DNA of 64,000 bases from Paraburkholderia sp. BL9I2N2 (GTDB lineage Bacteria; Pseudomonadota; Gammaproteobacteria; Burkholderiales; Burkholderiaceae): assembly GCF_004339745.1 (NCBI RefSeq), contig NZ_SMGP01000001.1, positions 4,526,001 through 4,590,000 of the forward strand, read 5' to 3'. This document shows, in pieces, positions 26,469 through 37,391 of this stretch. The position numbers were made by a program, and so were the translations under genes. How positions within the stretch are numbered: position 1 is the stretch's first letter; each line of letters begins with the position of its first letter. The notes under the pieces were generated by a model that saw only the letters and a program-made list of their open reading frames with translations, was not told where the DNA came from and made no database searches.

Positions 26469-28112
26469 ATGACGGTATCCAAGTTGCTGTTTGCAGTTCG
26501 CCAAACCTGCCTTCCGGCGTTGAGCGTCTGTGCGGTTCTGAGCGCCGGGTTTTCGCCCGCCGTCGCCGACGCGGCCAAGCTGCCTGACAAGACCCTCGTG
26601 TTCTGCTCCGAGGGCAGTCCGGCGGGCTTCGACAGTGCGCAATACACCACCAGCGTGGAGTTCAGCGCGGGGTCGTACACGGTCTACAACCGCCTGATCG
26701 AGTTCGCGCACGGCAGCACGGATATCGAGCCGGGTCTCGCCGAGAAATGGGACGTGTCGCCGGACGGGCTGACCTATACGTTTCATTTGCGCCACGGCGT
26801 GAAGTTCCAGACCACGGCGTTCTTCAAGCCGACGCGCGAATTCAACGCGGACGACGTCGTCTTCACCTATCAGCGCATGCTCGATCCGGAGCAACCGTTC
26901 CGCAAGGCGTACTCGGTGCCGTTCCCGTATTTCACCGATCTGGGCCTCGCCAAGAACATCACGAAGGTCGAAGCGGTCGATCCGTACACGGTGCGTTTCA
27001 CGCTGAAGGAAGTCGACGCACCGTTTTTACAACAGATCGCGATGCCGTTCGCCTCGATTCTCTCGGCGGAATACGGCGATCAGTTATTGAAAGCGGGTAA
27101 AGCGTCGGATATCAATCAATATCCGGTCGGCACCGGTCCATTTATTTTCCGCAGCTATACGAAAGACGACACGATTCGCTTCGACGGTAATCCCGACTAC
27201 TGGAAGCCGGGCGTCGTCAAAGTCGGCAAGCTGATATTCGCGATTACCGTCGATCCGGCCGTGCGTCTGCAGAAACTGAAACGCGGCGAATGCCAGGTGA
27301 TGTCGTATCCGCGTCCCGCCGATATTCCGACGGTGAAAACCGATGTGTCGCTCGTCATGCCGAACGAGGTGGGTTTCAACCTCGGCTATATCGCCTACAA
27401 CACCACCAAAAAGCCGCTCGACAACGTGCTGGTGCGCCGCGCGCTCGATATGTCGATCAATAAGAAAGCGATTATCGAGTCGGTGTATCAAGGCGCGGGC
27501 CAGGCGGCGACCAACCCCATGCCGCCGACCCAGTGGGGCTACGACAAGAATCTGAAGGACGCCCCGTACGACACCGAAAAAGCCAAAGCGCTGCTGAAAC
27601 AGGCAGGTTATCCGGACGGCTTCGATTTGACGCTGTGGGCCATGCCGGTTCAACGGCCTTATAACCCGAATGCGCGGCTGATGGCGGAAATGCTGCAATC
27701 CGATTGGGCGAAGATCGGCGTCAAAGTGAAGATCGCCACCTTTGAATGGGGCGAATATATTCGCCGCGGCCATGCCGGCGAGCATGAAGCCATGCTGATC
27801 GGCTGGACCGGCGATTATGGCGATCCGGATAACTGGCTCGGCGTATTGCTGGGCTGCGACGCGGTCAACGGCAGTAACTTTTCCAAATGGTGCTACAAAC
27901 CTTATGACGATTTGATCAGAAAGGGCCGTGGCACGACCGCTCTGCCTGAGCGCACCAAGGCTTATACGGAAGCCCAGGAAATTTTCAAGGATCAGGTTCC
28001 GTTCACGCCGATCGCCCACTCCACGGTCTATCAGCCGATCAGCAAGAACGTCACGGGCTTCAAGATCGACCCGTTCGGCCCGACGCAATTCATGAATGTG
28101 GGTCTGAAATAA
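26469..28112 (+). CDS. dppA: Dipeptide ABC transporter substrate-binding protein, first copy
   Basis: A 547-residue family-5 periplasmic solute-binding protein with a Sec signal peptide ending near the SPAVADAAK region. KTLVFCSEGSPAGFDSAQYT at the mature N-terminus, GVKFQTTAFFKPTREFNADD and LWAMPVQRPYNPNARLMAEM follow E. coli DppA closely. It delivers dipeptides to DppBCDF and may also serve heme or aminolevulinate uptake as in E. coli. The second half of the gene uses many A/T-ending codons, unlike the second copy at 28355. ATG 26469 follows GGAG; a GTG just before it is possible. Confidence 0.92.
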   Translation: MTVSKLLFAVRQTCLPALSVCAVLSAGFSPAVADAAKLPDKTLVFCSEGSPAGFDSAQYTTSVEFSAGSYTVYNRLIEFAHGSTDIEPGLAEKWDVSPDGLTYTFHLRHGVKFQTTAFFKPTREFNADDVVFTYQRMLDPEQPFRKAYSVPFPYFTDLGLAKNITKVEAVDPYTVRFTLKEVDAPFLQQIAMPFASILSAEYGDQLLKAGKASDINQYPVGTGPFIFRSYTKDDTIRFDGNPDYWKPGVVKVGKLIFAITVDPAVRLQKLKRGECQVMSYPRPADIPTVKTDVSLVMPNEVGFNLGYIAYNTTKKPLDNVLVRRALDMSINKKAIIESVYQGAGQAATNPMPPTQWGYDKNLKDAPYDTEKAKALLKQAGYPDGFDLTLWAMPVQRPYNPNARLMAEMLQSDWAKIGVKVKIATFEWGEYIRRGHAGEHEAMLIGWTGDYGDPDNWLGVLLGCDAVNGSNFSKWCYKPYDDLIRKGRGTTALPERTKAYTEAQEIFKDQVPFTPIAHSTVYQPISKNVTGFKIDPFGPTQFMNVGLK

Positions 28113-28131
28113 GGCCCGCGGGCCGTTTTTT
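28113..28131 (+). terminator. Terminator directly after the first dppA copy
   Basis: GGCCCGCGGGCC at 28113-28124 is a perfect palindrome abutting the stop codon, followed by G and six T residues. The loop would be tight. It may end or reduce transcription before the second dppA copy, so the second copy probably has its own promoter. Confidence 0.7.
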
Positions 28132-28225
28132 GCTAAGACGACCCTCTAAAGCCGCATGCTCCGGCCAGCGCCGGCGTGCGGCGGCCCTTATGCCCGAATG
28201 GTTTCCGATCGTCCACGCTGCGTGG

Positions 28226-28259
28226 GATCGGAGTAACCGGCAAAGCGGTAACTCCGATC
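28226..28259 (+). promoter_or_regulatory. Long hairpin in the leader of the second dppA copy
   Basis: GATCGGAGTAACCG (28226-28239) and CGGTAACTCCGATC (28246-28259) form a 14-base-pair arm with a single mismatch and a six-base loop. It lies about 95 bases before the ATG of the second dppA. It could be an mRNA leader structure or a protein operator. In E. coli dppA is controlled at the leader by the GcvB small RNA, but no such target can be recognised here. Confidence 0.55.
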
Positions 28260-28354
28260 GACACACCTGGAATTTCCTCCGCTTGGTGCTGTGAGCCAAG
28301 CTCAAGTAATATCGCGCTACGCCGGCGGGAGCCGGCCACGAACCTGGAGGAAAC

Positions 28355-29983
28355 ATGAAGCAAAACAATCTGTTGCGCGCCGCGCGTGTTACGACGCTCG
28401 TCGCAGCTGCAGCGGCATCGATGGTGGGCGCAAGTGTCGCCCGCGCTGAGATTCCGAACAAAACCCTGGTCTACTGCTCAGAAGGCAGCCCTGCGGGTTT
28501 CGATCCTGCCCAATACACCACGGGCACCGATTTCACGGCTAATACGTTCACGGTCTACAACCGTCTCGTCGAATTCGAACGCGGCGGCACCAAGGTCGAA
28601 CCGGGCCTCGCCGAAAAGTGGGACGTGTCCGCGGACGGCAAGACGTACACGTTCCATCTGCGTCATGGCGTGAAGTTCCAGACCACGTCGTTCTTCAAGC
28701 CGACGCGCGAATTCAATGCAGACGACGTCGTGTTCACGTTCCAGCGCATGCTGGACCCGAACTCGGCCTTTCATAAGGCTTACCCGGTCCAGTTCCCGTA
28801 CTTCACGGACATGGGCCTCGACAAGCTGATCACCAGCGTCGAAAAGGTCGATCCGTACACGGTCAAGTTCACGCTGAAGGAAGTCAACGCGCCGTTCATC
28901 CAGAATCTGGCAATGGAATACGCGTCGATTCTCTCGGGAGAATACGGCGACCAGTTGATGAAAGCCGGCAAGGCCGCCGACATCAACCAGTTCCCGGTCG
29001 GCACGGGCCCGTTCATCTTCCGCAGCTACACGAAGGACGCGACGATCCGCTTCGACGGCAATCCGGATTACTGGAAGCCGAACACGGTGAAGATCTCGAA
29101 GCTCATCTTCTCGATCACGCCGGACGCCGGCGTGCGCGTGCAGAAGATCAAGCGCGACGAATGCCAGGTGATGAGCTATCCGCGTCCCGCCGACATCGCG
29201 CCGCTGAAGGCTGAAGCGAACATCGCGATGCCGTCGCAACCGGGCTTCAACCTCGGCTACCTCGCGTACAACGTGACGCACAAGCCGGTCGACAAGGTCG
29301 AAGTCCGTCAGGCGCTCGACATGGCGATCAACAAGAAGGCGATCATCGACTCGGTGTACCAGGGCGCGGGCCAGGCAGCCACGAATCCGATGCCGCCGAC
29401 CCAATGGTCGTACGACAAGAACCTGAAGGGCGCGTCTTACGATACCGACAAGGCCAAGGCCCTGCTGGCGAAGGCTGGCTACCCGAACGGCTTCGACATC
29501 ACGCTGTGGGCGATGCCGGTGCAACGCGCGTACAACCCGAACGCCCGCCTGATGGCGGAAATGATCCAGGCCGACTGGGCCAAGATCGGCGTGAAGGCGA
29601 AGATCGTCACGTATGAGTGGGGCGAGTACATCAAGCGCGCTCACGCAGGTGAGGACGACACGATGCTGATTGGCTGGACCGGCGACAACGGCGATCCGGA
29701 CAACTGGCTCGGCACGCTGCTCGGCTGCGAAGCGGTGAACGGCAACAACTTCTCGAAGTGGTGCTATAAGCCGTTCGACGACCTGATCCAGAAGGGTCGC
29801 GTCACGTCCGATCAGGGCGCGCGCACGACGGCTTACATGCAGGCGCAGCAGATTTTCGCGCAACAACTGCCGTTCTCGCCGATCGCTCACTCCACGGTGT
29901 ACCAGCCTGTCAGCAAGAAGGTGGTGGACATGCGCATCGAACCGCTCGGCTACGCGCGTTTCGATGGCGTCAGCATCAAGTAA
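28355..29983 (+). CDS. dppA: Dipeptide ABC transporter substrate-binding protein, second copy
   Basis: A 542-residue paralogue of the preceding gene, alike along its whole length. Examples are KTLVYCSEGSPAGFDPAQYT, GVKFQTTSFFKPTREFNADD and LWAMPVQRAYNPNARLMAEM. It has a clear Sec signal peptide ending AxA (GASVARAE). Codon choice is strongly biased to C- and G-ending codons throughout, a sign of high expression compared with the first copy. ATG 28355 follows TGGAGGAAAC. It precedes dppB, from which it is separated by a hairpin that may lower read-through. Confidence 0.94.
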   Translation: MKQNNLLRAARVTTLVAAAAASMVGASVARAEIPNKTLVYCSEGSPAGFDPAQYTTGTDFTANTFTVYNRLVEFERGGTKVEPGLAEKWDVSADGKTYTFHLRHGVKFQTTSFFKPTREFNADDVVFTFQRMLDPNSAFHKAYPVQFPYFTDMGLDKLITSVEKVDPYTVKFTLKEVNAPFIQNLAMEYASILSGEYGDQLMKAGKAADINQFPVGTGPFIFRSYTKDATIRFDGNPDYWKPNTVKISKLIFSITPDAGVRVQKIKRDECQVMSYPRPADIAPLKAEANIAMPSQPGFNLGYLAYNVTHKPVDKVEVRQALDMAINKKAIIDSVYQGAGQAATNPMPPTQWSYDKNLKGASYDTDKAKALLAKAGYPNGFDITLWAMPVQRAYNPNARLMAEMIQADWAKIGVKAKIVTYEWGEYIKRAHAGEDDTMLIGWTGDNGDPDNWLGTLLGCEAVNGNNFSKWCYKPFDDLIQKGRVTSDQGARTTAYMQAQQIFAQQLPFSPIAHSTVYQPVSKKVVDMRIEPLGYARFDGVSIK

Positions 29984-30051
29984 TTCGTCGAGCTAGTCGT
30001 AAAATTCGCGCAGTACGCTTTTCGCACGGTTAGAAAACTGGTCGAAATGGT

Positions 30052-30098
30052 CCGGCGACCGGGGTCACGAGCCCTCGTCGCCGGTTGCGTTTTTTCTT
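30052..30098 (+). terminator. Hairpin between the second dppA and dppB
   Basis: CCGGCGAC (30052-30059) pairs perfectly with GTCGCCGG (30077-30084). An inner GGGG/CCCT stem adds to it, and TTGCGTTTTTTCTT follows. It looks like an intrinsic terminator 24 bases before the dppB start. In binding-protein operons such partial terminators give far more binding protein than membrane subunits. Confidence 0.75.
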
Positions 30099-30121
30099 CA
30101 CCAAGACCATAGGGACGAACC

Positions 30122-31132
30122 ATGTTCCGCTTTGTTTTGCGCCGCATCGGCATGGTGATTCCGACCTTCATCGGCATCACGATCCTCGCGTTTGCGCTGA
30201 TTCACCTGATACCGGGCGACCCCATCGAAGTGATGATGGGCGAGCGCGGCGTCGATCCCGCCATGCACGCCGCGGCGATGCACCGGCTCGGGCTCGACGA
30301 ATCCTTGCCGATGCAGTACGTCCACTACATCGGGCGCGCGCTGCACGGCGACCTCGGCACCTCGATCATCACCAACACCAGCGTGATGGGCGAATTCCTC
30401 GCACGCTTTCCCGCTACCGTCGAACTGTCGATCTGCGCGATGCTGTTCGCGCTGATCGTCGGCTTGCCGGCGGGCGTGTTCGCGGCGTTGCGGCGCGGCA
30501 CGGTGGTCGATCACGGCGTGATGGGCACGGCCCTCACCGGCTATTCGATGCCGATCTTCTGGTGGGGCTTGATCCTCATCATGGTGTTCTCCGTGAAGCT
30601 CGGCTGGACGCCGGTGTCCGGCCGCATCGCGGTCGAATACGACATTCCGCACGTGACCGGCTTCATGCTGATCGACGCGATGATGTCCACCGACGAAGGC
30701 GCGTTCAAATCCGCGCTGAGCCATCTGATCCTGCCGGCCATCGTGCTCGGCACGATTCCGCTGGCGGTCGTCGCGCGCATGACGCGCTCGTCGATGCTCG
30801 AGGTGCTGCGTGAGGACTACATCCGTACCGCGCGCGCGAAGGGCTTGTCGCCGGGGCGCGTGATCGTCGTGCATGCATTGCGCAATGCGCTGATTCCGGT
30901 GGTGACGGTGATCGGTCTGCAGGTCGGCACGCTGCTCGCGGGCGCTGTGCTGACCGAGACGCTGTTTTCGTGGCCGGGTATCGGCAAGTGGTTGATCGAC
31001 GCGATCGGCCGGCGCGACTATCCGGTGGTGCAGGGCGGTATCCTGATGATCGCCACGCTGGTGATCGTCGTGAACCTCGTCGTCGATTTGTTGTACGGCG
31101 TGCTGAATCCGCGCATCCGCCATACGAGGTGA
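30122..31132 (+). CDS. dppB: Dipeptide ABC transporter permease DppB
   Basis: A 336-residue inner-membrane permease. The N-terminal helix (IGMVIPTFIGITILAFALIHLIPGDP) is followed by the six-helix permease domain. The EAA-type loop RTARAKGLSPGRVIVVHALRNALIPVVT contacts the ATPases. The LIPGDP segment is typical of DppB/OppB. RBS GGGACG precedes ATG 30122. It leads dppB-C-D-F with gaps of six bases or less, so the four are one unit. Confidence 0.96.
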   Translation: MFRFVLRRIGMVIPTFIGITILAFALIHLIPGDPIEVMMGERGVDPAMHAAAMHRLGLDESLPMQYVHYIGRALHGDLGTSIITNTSVMGEFLARFPATVELSICAMLFALIVGLPAGVFAALRRGTVVDHGVMGTALTGYSMPIFWWGLILIMVFSVKLGWTPVSGRIAVEYDIPHVTGFMLIDAMMSTDEGAFKSALSHLILPAIVLGTIPLAVVARMTRSSMLEVLREDYIRTARAKGLSPGRVIVVHALRNALIPVVTVIGLQVGTLLAGAVLTETLFSWPGIGKWLIDAIGRRDYPVVQGGILMIATLVIVVNLVVDLLYGVLNPRIRHTR

Positions 31133-31138
31133 ACCGAA

Positions 31139-32056
31139 ATGGCAGACATTCAAAATACAGTCCCCCAGTCGGTCACTCCTCCGAGTGGCCGCGCTATCGC
31201 CGCCCGGGAATTCTGGGCGAATTTCTCGCGTAACCGTGGCGCGGTCAGCGCCGGCGTCATCGTGCTCGTGCTGATCTTCATCGCGATCTTCGCGCCGTTG
31301 ATCGCGCCGCACAGTCCGATCGAGCAATACCGCGACTTCGTCAAGATTCCGCCCGCATGGCTCGAGGGCGGCAACTGGAAGTTCATTCTCGGCACCGACG
31401 AAGCGGGCCGCGACATCCTCTCGCGTCTGATGTACGGCGCGCGGCTGTCGTTCTGGATCGGCTTCGTCTCGGTGGTGCTCGCGTTGATTCCCGGCGTCGT
31501 GCTCGGTCTGATCGCGGCATTCTTCGAGAAGTGGGCCGACACGCCGATCATGCGCATCATGGACGTGCTGCTCGCGTTGCCGTCGCTGCTGCTCGCCGTC
31601 GCGGTGGTGGCGATCATCGGTCCGGGTCTCGTCAACACGATGCTAGCAATCGCGATCGTCGCGCTGCCGGGCTATGTGCGTTTGACGCGCGCATCGGCAC
31701 AGGGCGAGTTGCAGAAGGAGTACGTGACGGCCTCGCGGGTGGCGGGCGCCGGCACCTTGCGTCTGATGTTCTCGCAAGTGCTGCCGAACTGCACCGCGCC
31801 GCTGATCGTGCAGGCCACGTTGGGTTTTTCGTCGGCGATTCTCGACGCCGCGGCTCTCGGCTTTCTCGGCCTCGGCGTGCAACCGCCGTCGGCGGAGTGG
31901 GGCGCGATGCTGGCCTCGGCGCGCGATTACATCGACAGCGCCTGGTGGATCGTCACCATGCCGGGTCTGTCCATCCTGATCTCGGTGCTCGCGATCAATC
32001 TGCTCGGCGACGGGCTGCGCGACGCACTCGATCCCAAACTGAAAAGGATGGCCTGA
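31139..32056 (+). CDS. dppC: Dipeptide ABC transporter permease DppC
   Basis: A 305-residue second permease. It has the cytosolic N-terminal segment EFWANFSRNRGAVSAGVIVL, the ILGTDEAGRDILSRLMYGAR block that defines DppC/OppC, and the ATPase-contact loop VTASRVAGAGTLRLMFSQVLPN. It pairs with DppB to form the pore. ATG 31139 has a GAGGTG site and is followed one base after its stop by dppD. Confidence 0.96.
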   Translation: MADIQNTVPQSVTPPSGRAIAAREFWANFSRNRGAVSAGVIVLVLIFIAIFAPLIAPHSPIEQYRDFVKIPPAWLEGGNWKFILGTDEAGRDILSRLMYGARLSFWIGFVSVVLALIPGVVLGLIAAFFEKWADTPIMRIMDVLLALPSLLLAVAVVAIIGPGLVNTMLAIAIVALPGYVRLTRASAQGELQKEYVTASRVAGAGTLRLMFSQVLPNCTAPLIVQATLGFSSAILDAAALGFLGLGVQPPSAEWGAMLASARDYIDSAWWIVTMPGLSILISVLAINLLGDGLRDALDPKLKRMA

Positions 32057-32057
32057 C

Positions 32058-33058
32058 ATGAGTACCTTATTGACCATCCGCAATCTGGCGGTGAACTTCA
32101 ACGGACTGCCCGCTGTCGACCGGATCAACCTCGATGTCGCGCCGGGCGAAGTGGTCGGCGTAGTCGGCGAATCGGGCTCGGGCAAGAGCGTGACGATGAT
32201 GGCGCTGATGGGCCTGATCGACGCACCGGGCATCGTGACCGCCGACGAAATCACCTTCAACGGCAAAAACCTGCTGAAGGCGTCAGCGAAGGAACGCCGC
32301 AAGATCATCGGCAAAGACATCGCGATGGTGTTCCAGGACGCGCTCACCAGTCTGAATCCGAGCTACACCGTCGGCTATCAGATCAAGGAAGTGCTGAAGC
32401 TGCATGAAGGCTTGCGCGGTAGTGCGTTGGACAAGCGCGCGCTGGAACTGCTCGATCAGGTCGGCATTCCCGACCCGAAAGGCCGCATTGGTTCGTTTCC
32501 GCATCAGATGTCGGGCGGCATGAACCAGCGCGTGATGATCGCGATGGCGATTGCCTGCAACCCGAAGCTGCTGATCGCCGACGAGCCGACCACCGCGCTC
32601 GACGTGACGATCCAGGCGCAGATCATGGAGCTGCTGATCAAGCTGCAGAAGGAACGCGGCATGGCGCTCGTGCTGATCTCGCACGATCTGGCCGTAGTGT
32701 CCGAGGTCGCGCAACGCGTCGCGGTCATGTACGCTGGCGAAGTGATCGAGACCAACCGCGTGCCCGACATCTTCGCCGCGCCGCATCATCCGTACACGGA
32801 AGCGTTGCTGGCGGCGATTCCCGAGCACAATGTCGGCGCCGTGCGGCTCGCTGCATTGCCGGGCATGGTGCCGGGTCGCGACGACCGTCCCAAAGGATGT
32901 CTGTTCGCGCCGCGCTGCAAGTATGTGGTCGACGACTGCATGAAAGCGCGGCCCGCGCTCGCGCCGATGCAAGGTCACGCTGAAGTGGCGCGCGTGCGCT
33001 GCATCAAACCCCTGAACCTGAGCGGCGACGCCAACGTTCACACCCATGGAGGCGCACG

Positions 33059-33062
<4 letters not shown>
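32058..33062 (+). CDS. dppD: Dipeptide ABC transporter ATPase DppD
   Basis: A 334-residue ATPase. Walker A is GESGSGKSV, the signature MSGGMNQRVMIAMA and Walker B LLIADEPTTALD. The C-terminal oligopeptide-transporter extension carries Cys residues (KGCLFAPRCKYVVDDC) that in related transporters hold an iron-sulfur cluster. It works as a heterodimer with DppF. Its stop overlaps the dppF ATG by four bases. Confidence 0.96.
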
Positions 33063-34070
<1,008 letters not shown>

Positions 34071-34078
<8 letters not shown>

Positions 34079-35234
34079 TGGGTTGGCGGCGCGTCGTCTT
34101 ACGCGCCGCTTGCGTGATGGCGGCCTGAATGCTGCTTTCACGCGGCGCTGGAGGGCGCGTGCACTGACCGGTGCCGCGCTCTTCGGCGTTTGTTCCGTAT
34201 TTCATCCCGGCGTCGGGCCGATCGGCGTCGCGCATGCCGCCGGGGCGGCCGCCAATGCACCCGCGCAGGCGGGGCGTCCGGCGCTCCCGGTGCCCAACAT
34301 GCCGGCGCCGCCACGCACCAGTTTGCCGGGCCTCAATCCGCCGCCCGTTGCGCCGCCTGCCTTGCCGGGCACCACGGCGAGCGGCCCGGTGCGCGCGCAG
34401 CCGGCGCGCATGCCGTTCTATGTCGCGACACGCGGCACGACCACCATCTACGTGCTGGGCACGCTGCATGTCGGCGATCCCGCCGACTACCCCGCCAATC
34501 AGCCTTTCCGCGCGCCGATCCTCGGCGCACTCGCCGCCTCGCCGACGCTGGCGCTCGAACTGTCACCCGACGAACTGCTGGTTTCGCAAGACGACGTCTC
34601 GAAGTACGGCGTCTGCCGGCGCGACTGTCTGCCGGGATTGCTGCCCGAGCCTTTGTGGCACAAGCTGGCCCTCCGGCTGCACGGCAACCCGGCGGCGCTC
34701 GACGCCATCAAGAAGATGCGGCCGTGGCTCGCTTCGCTGCTGGTCGAAACCTACGATTCGCTGAGTGCCGGCCTGCAGACTGAGTACGGGTCGGAAGCGC
34801 AACTGCAAAATGTCTATCTCCGCACGCGCGGCAAGATCGTCGGTCTGGAGACGTTGTCGCAGCAGATGCGCGCGTTCACGGGACTGTCGCTCGCGCAGCA
34901 GCGCGAGATGCTGGCGCAGGATCTGGTGCAGACGCCGGCGGAAAACGTCGCGGATGTGCGGACCTTGCACCGTCTGTGGCGCGTGGGCGATGCGGATGCG
35001 ATCGCCGCCTGGCAGGCCGCGAAATCCGAAAAACTGGCTCGCGACAAACGCATCTCCGATTCGATCGACAACAAGATCGTCTATGACCGCAACCGCCGCT
35101 TCGTTTCGCGGATGCTGCTGATCGCCGCGCCGAACAAGCCGGTTTTCGTGGCGATCGGCGCGTTGCATCTGGGTGGCCGCAAAGGCGTGCTGCAGATTTT
35201 GCGGCAGCACGGGTTTGTGGTGGAGGCGGGTTGA
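34071..35234 (+). CDS. TraB/GumN family protein
   Basis: A 387-residue protein from ATG 34071, preceded by AGGAGGTGG inside the end of dppF. After a basic N-terminus and a hydrophobic segment there is a Pro/Ala-rich linker and then the TraB/GumN domain. Its two conserved histidine motifs, YVLGTLHVG and VAIGALHLGG, frame the domain. The TraB fold is related to Tiki-type metal proteases, and a periplasmic or membrane location is likely here. Physical overlap with dppF suggests co-transcription, but a link to peptide uptake is only inference. Confidence 0.85.
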
Positions 35235-35341
35235 GCTTCATCGCAGCCCGGCACGAGATCTACGCAGCGACTCAAACGTCCTAAACCGTATCGGCCGTTC
35301 GGCCATCACGGAACCGGCATCTGAAGCGCCCAGTCCGACGC

Positions 35342-37177
35342 TCACGTGTGCCACAAACCGCTCGCGGCACACGCAGCCATAGCGGCCTTTAGCGCTTCGG
35401 TCACTTCCTTGACCACCGGCGCCCAATCCCCCAGCACCGCCTGCCGGAACAACCTCATCCCCGGATACCACGGCGAGTCGCGGCGTGCTTCCAGCCAGCG
35501 CCAGTCCGAATTGGCGGGCAACATCAACCACACCGGTTTGCCCAACGCGCCCGCCAGATGCGCGACGCCAGTGTCCACGGCGATCACCAGGTCGAGATTC
35601 ATGATCAACGCGGCCGTGTCTTCGAAACTGTTCAATTCGGCGGTGAAATCGTGGGCACGCAAAGCGGGCGGCGCGTCGGCCAGTTGCGCATGCGCCGGGC
35701 CTTTCTGCAGCGCGTACCAGGCGACGTAGTCCGACTCGCCGAGCGCGCTCAGGTCGGTTAGCGTCATCGAACGATAGCGGTCGTTGCCGAATGTAGGACT
35801 GCCGGCCCAGACGAGGCCCACCTTGCGCTTCGATTTGTCGGTCGCGCCGAGCCGTTTGCGCCATGCCTTGATCTTCGCTTTATCGGCGAACAGGTAGGGC
35901 ATGTCTGCGGGAATGTCGGAGAGATCCATGCCGATGCACGACGGCACGCTCATCATCGGTACCCAGAAATCGTATTCGCCGCCGGGCTTGCCGCTGAACG
36001 CGCGATGCACGCCCGCGATCCGTTCGACCAAAGGTAGCAGCGGTTCGCGCACGCACAGGTCGACCGTCGCGCCGCGTTGGGCGAGCACGCTTGCAAAGCG
36101 CAGGAACTGGAAGTGGTCGCCGAAACCCTGCTCGCCGACCAGCAGCAGACGACGTCCTTCGAGCGGCTCGCCATGCCATTCGGCCACGCCCGGCACCGCG
36201 ATTGCGTCATAGTCGCTCTTGCGCCAGCGCAGCGCGAATTCAGCCCAGCCTTGCCGATAGTCGCCGCGCTTGAGCAACAGCCACGCGAGATTCTGATGCG
36301 CGTCGGCGTAGTGCGGATCGAGTGCGAGCGCCCGGCGGTAAAAGCCTTCCTCTTCGTCCAGCCGGCCTTGCGCACCGAGCGATCCGCCCAGACACACGAG
36401 GTGAGTCGGAATCGGTTTGAGTGCGACCGCATGCCGGTAATGCGCTTCGGCGCCCGCGTAGTCGCCGAGCTTACCGATCAGGCTGCCCAGATTGACGTGC
36501 GCCTCCGCATAATTCGCGCGCAGCGCCAGCGCCCGCTCGAAGCTGGCGATCGCCGCGCCTTGGTCGCCACGCGCTTTATGTGCATTGCCTGCGTTGAAGT
36601 GCGCTTCCGCCGATGTTGGATCGAGCGACAAGACCCCGCGATAGCACGCCAAGGCTTCGTCGAAACGCGCGAGTTTGCTGAGCGCCGTGCCGAGATTCAA
36701 ATGCGCGTCGAGCAGCGTGGGGTTCGAGGCCAGCGCCAACCGGTACTGTTCGATCGCTTCCTCCAGGTCTCCGTGCGCTTGCAGTGCGACGCCGAAGTTG
36801 TTGTGCGCGTCGGCGAAATCAGGTTGGAGTTGCAGCGCCTGGTCGTAGCAGATCATCGCTTCGTCGAGATGGCCGAGCGCGGCGGCCACGAGTCCTCGGT
36901 TGCTCCAGCAGGCGGCATCGTGACGGTCGAGTTTGAGCGCGCGGCTCATCAGGCTGGCGGCGGCGTCGTGATTACCACGCTGGTATTGCAGCACGCCGAA
37001 GTAGTGCAGCGCTCCCGTATGGACGGGATCGAGCACGAGGGCTTCGCGATAGAGGGATTCGGCGGCGTCGGGTCGGTTGGCCTGATGCGCTTCGAGCGCG
37101 GCGTCGACCAATGAGGCGAGGTAAGCGGCGTGCGGCGGTTCGTTGCGCGCGCGATCAGACTGGGATTGATGTTCCAT
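35342..37177 (-). CDS. TPR-repeat protein with a C-terminal family-9-like glycosyltransferase domain
   Basis: About 611 residues. The first half holds eight or more tetratricopeptide repeats, for example AESLYREALVLDPVHTGAL and DEAMICYDQALQLQPDFADA. The second half resembles heptosyltransferases (RRLLLVGEQGFGDHFQFLRF, KVGLVWAGSP and the late VIAVDTGVAHLAGALGKPVW). Such fusions are thought to glycosylate proteins or surface polymers; the target is unknown. The start is uncertain: ATG 37177 begins right before the repeats, while ATG 37249 or 37267 would add an Arg-rich stretch. It stands alone on the minus strand. Confidence 0.8.
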   Translation of the reverse strand: MEHQSQSDRARNEPPHAAYLASLVDAALEAHQANRPDAAESLYREALVLDPVHTGALHYFGVLQYQRGNHDAAASLMSRALKLDRHDAACWSNRGLVAAALGHLDEAMICYDQALQLQPDFADAHNNFGVALQAHGDLEEAIEQYRLALASNPTLLDAHLNLGTALSKLARFDEALACYRGVLSLDPTSAEAHFNAGNAHKARGDQGAAIASFERALALRANYAEAHVNLGSLIGKLGDYAGAEAHYRHAVALKPIPTHLVCLGGSLGAQGRLDEEEGFYRRALALDPHYADAHQNLAWLLLKRGDYRQGWAEFALRWRKSDYDAIAVPGVAEWHGEPLEGRRLLLVGEQGFGDHFQFLRFASVLAQRGATVDLCVREPLLPLVERIAGVHRAFSGKPGGEYDFWVPMMSVPSCIGMDLSDIPADMPYLFADKAKIKAWRKRLGATDKSKRKVGLVWAGSPTFGNDRYRSMTLTDLSALGESDYVAWYALQKGPAHAQLADAPPALRAHDFTAELNSFEDTAALIMNLDLVIAVDTGVAHLAGALGKPVWLMLPANSDWRWLEARRDSPWYPGMRLFRQAVLGDWAPVVKEVTEALKAAMAACAASGLWHT

Positions 37178-37391
37178 GGAATCTGCGGGAGAGCGTCGGT
37201 GGCGCGCGCTGCGCGTACCGGCGCGTGTGGATGGGAGAGCGTCCAGCATCGTATGGTCGCCCCCCATTTCCCGACGATCGGACGCATCCTAATTCGGTTG
37301 CGTCCGTGCCGTGCAGTGAGTCCATTTCACCGACGTATCGCGGAGATATCCTGCGATACGTCGGCGTTCCTTCACATCAACGGTAAGAGTC

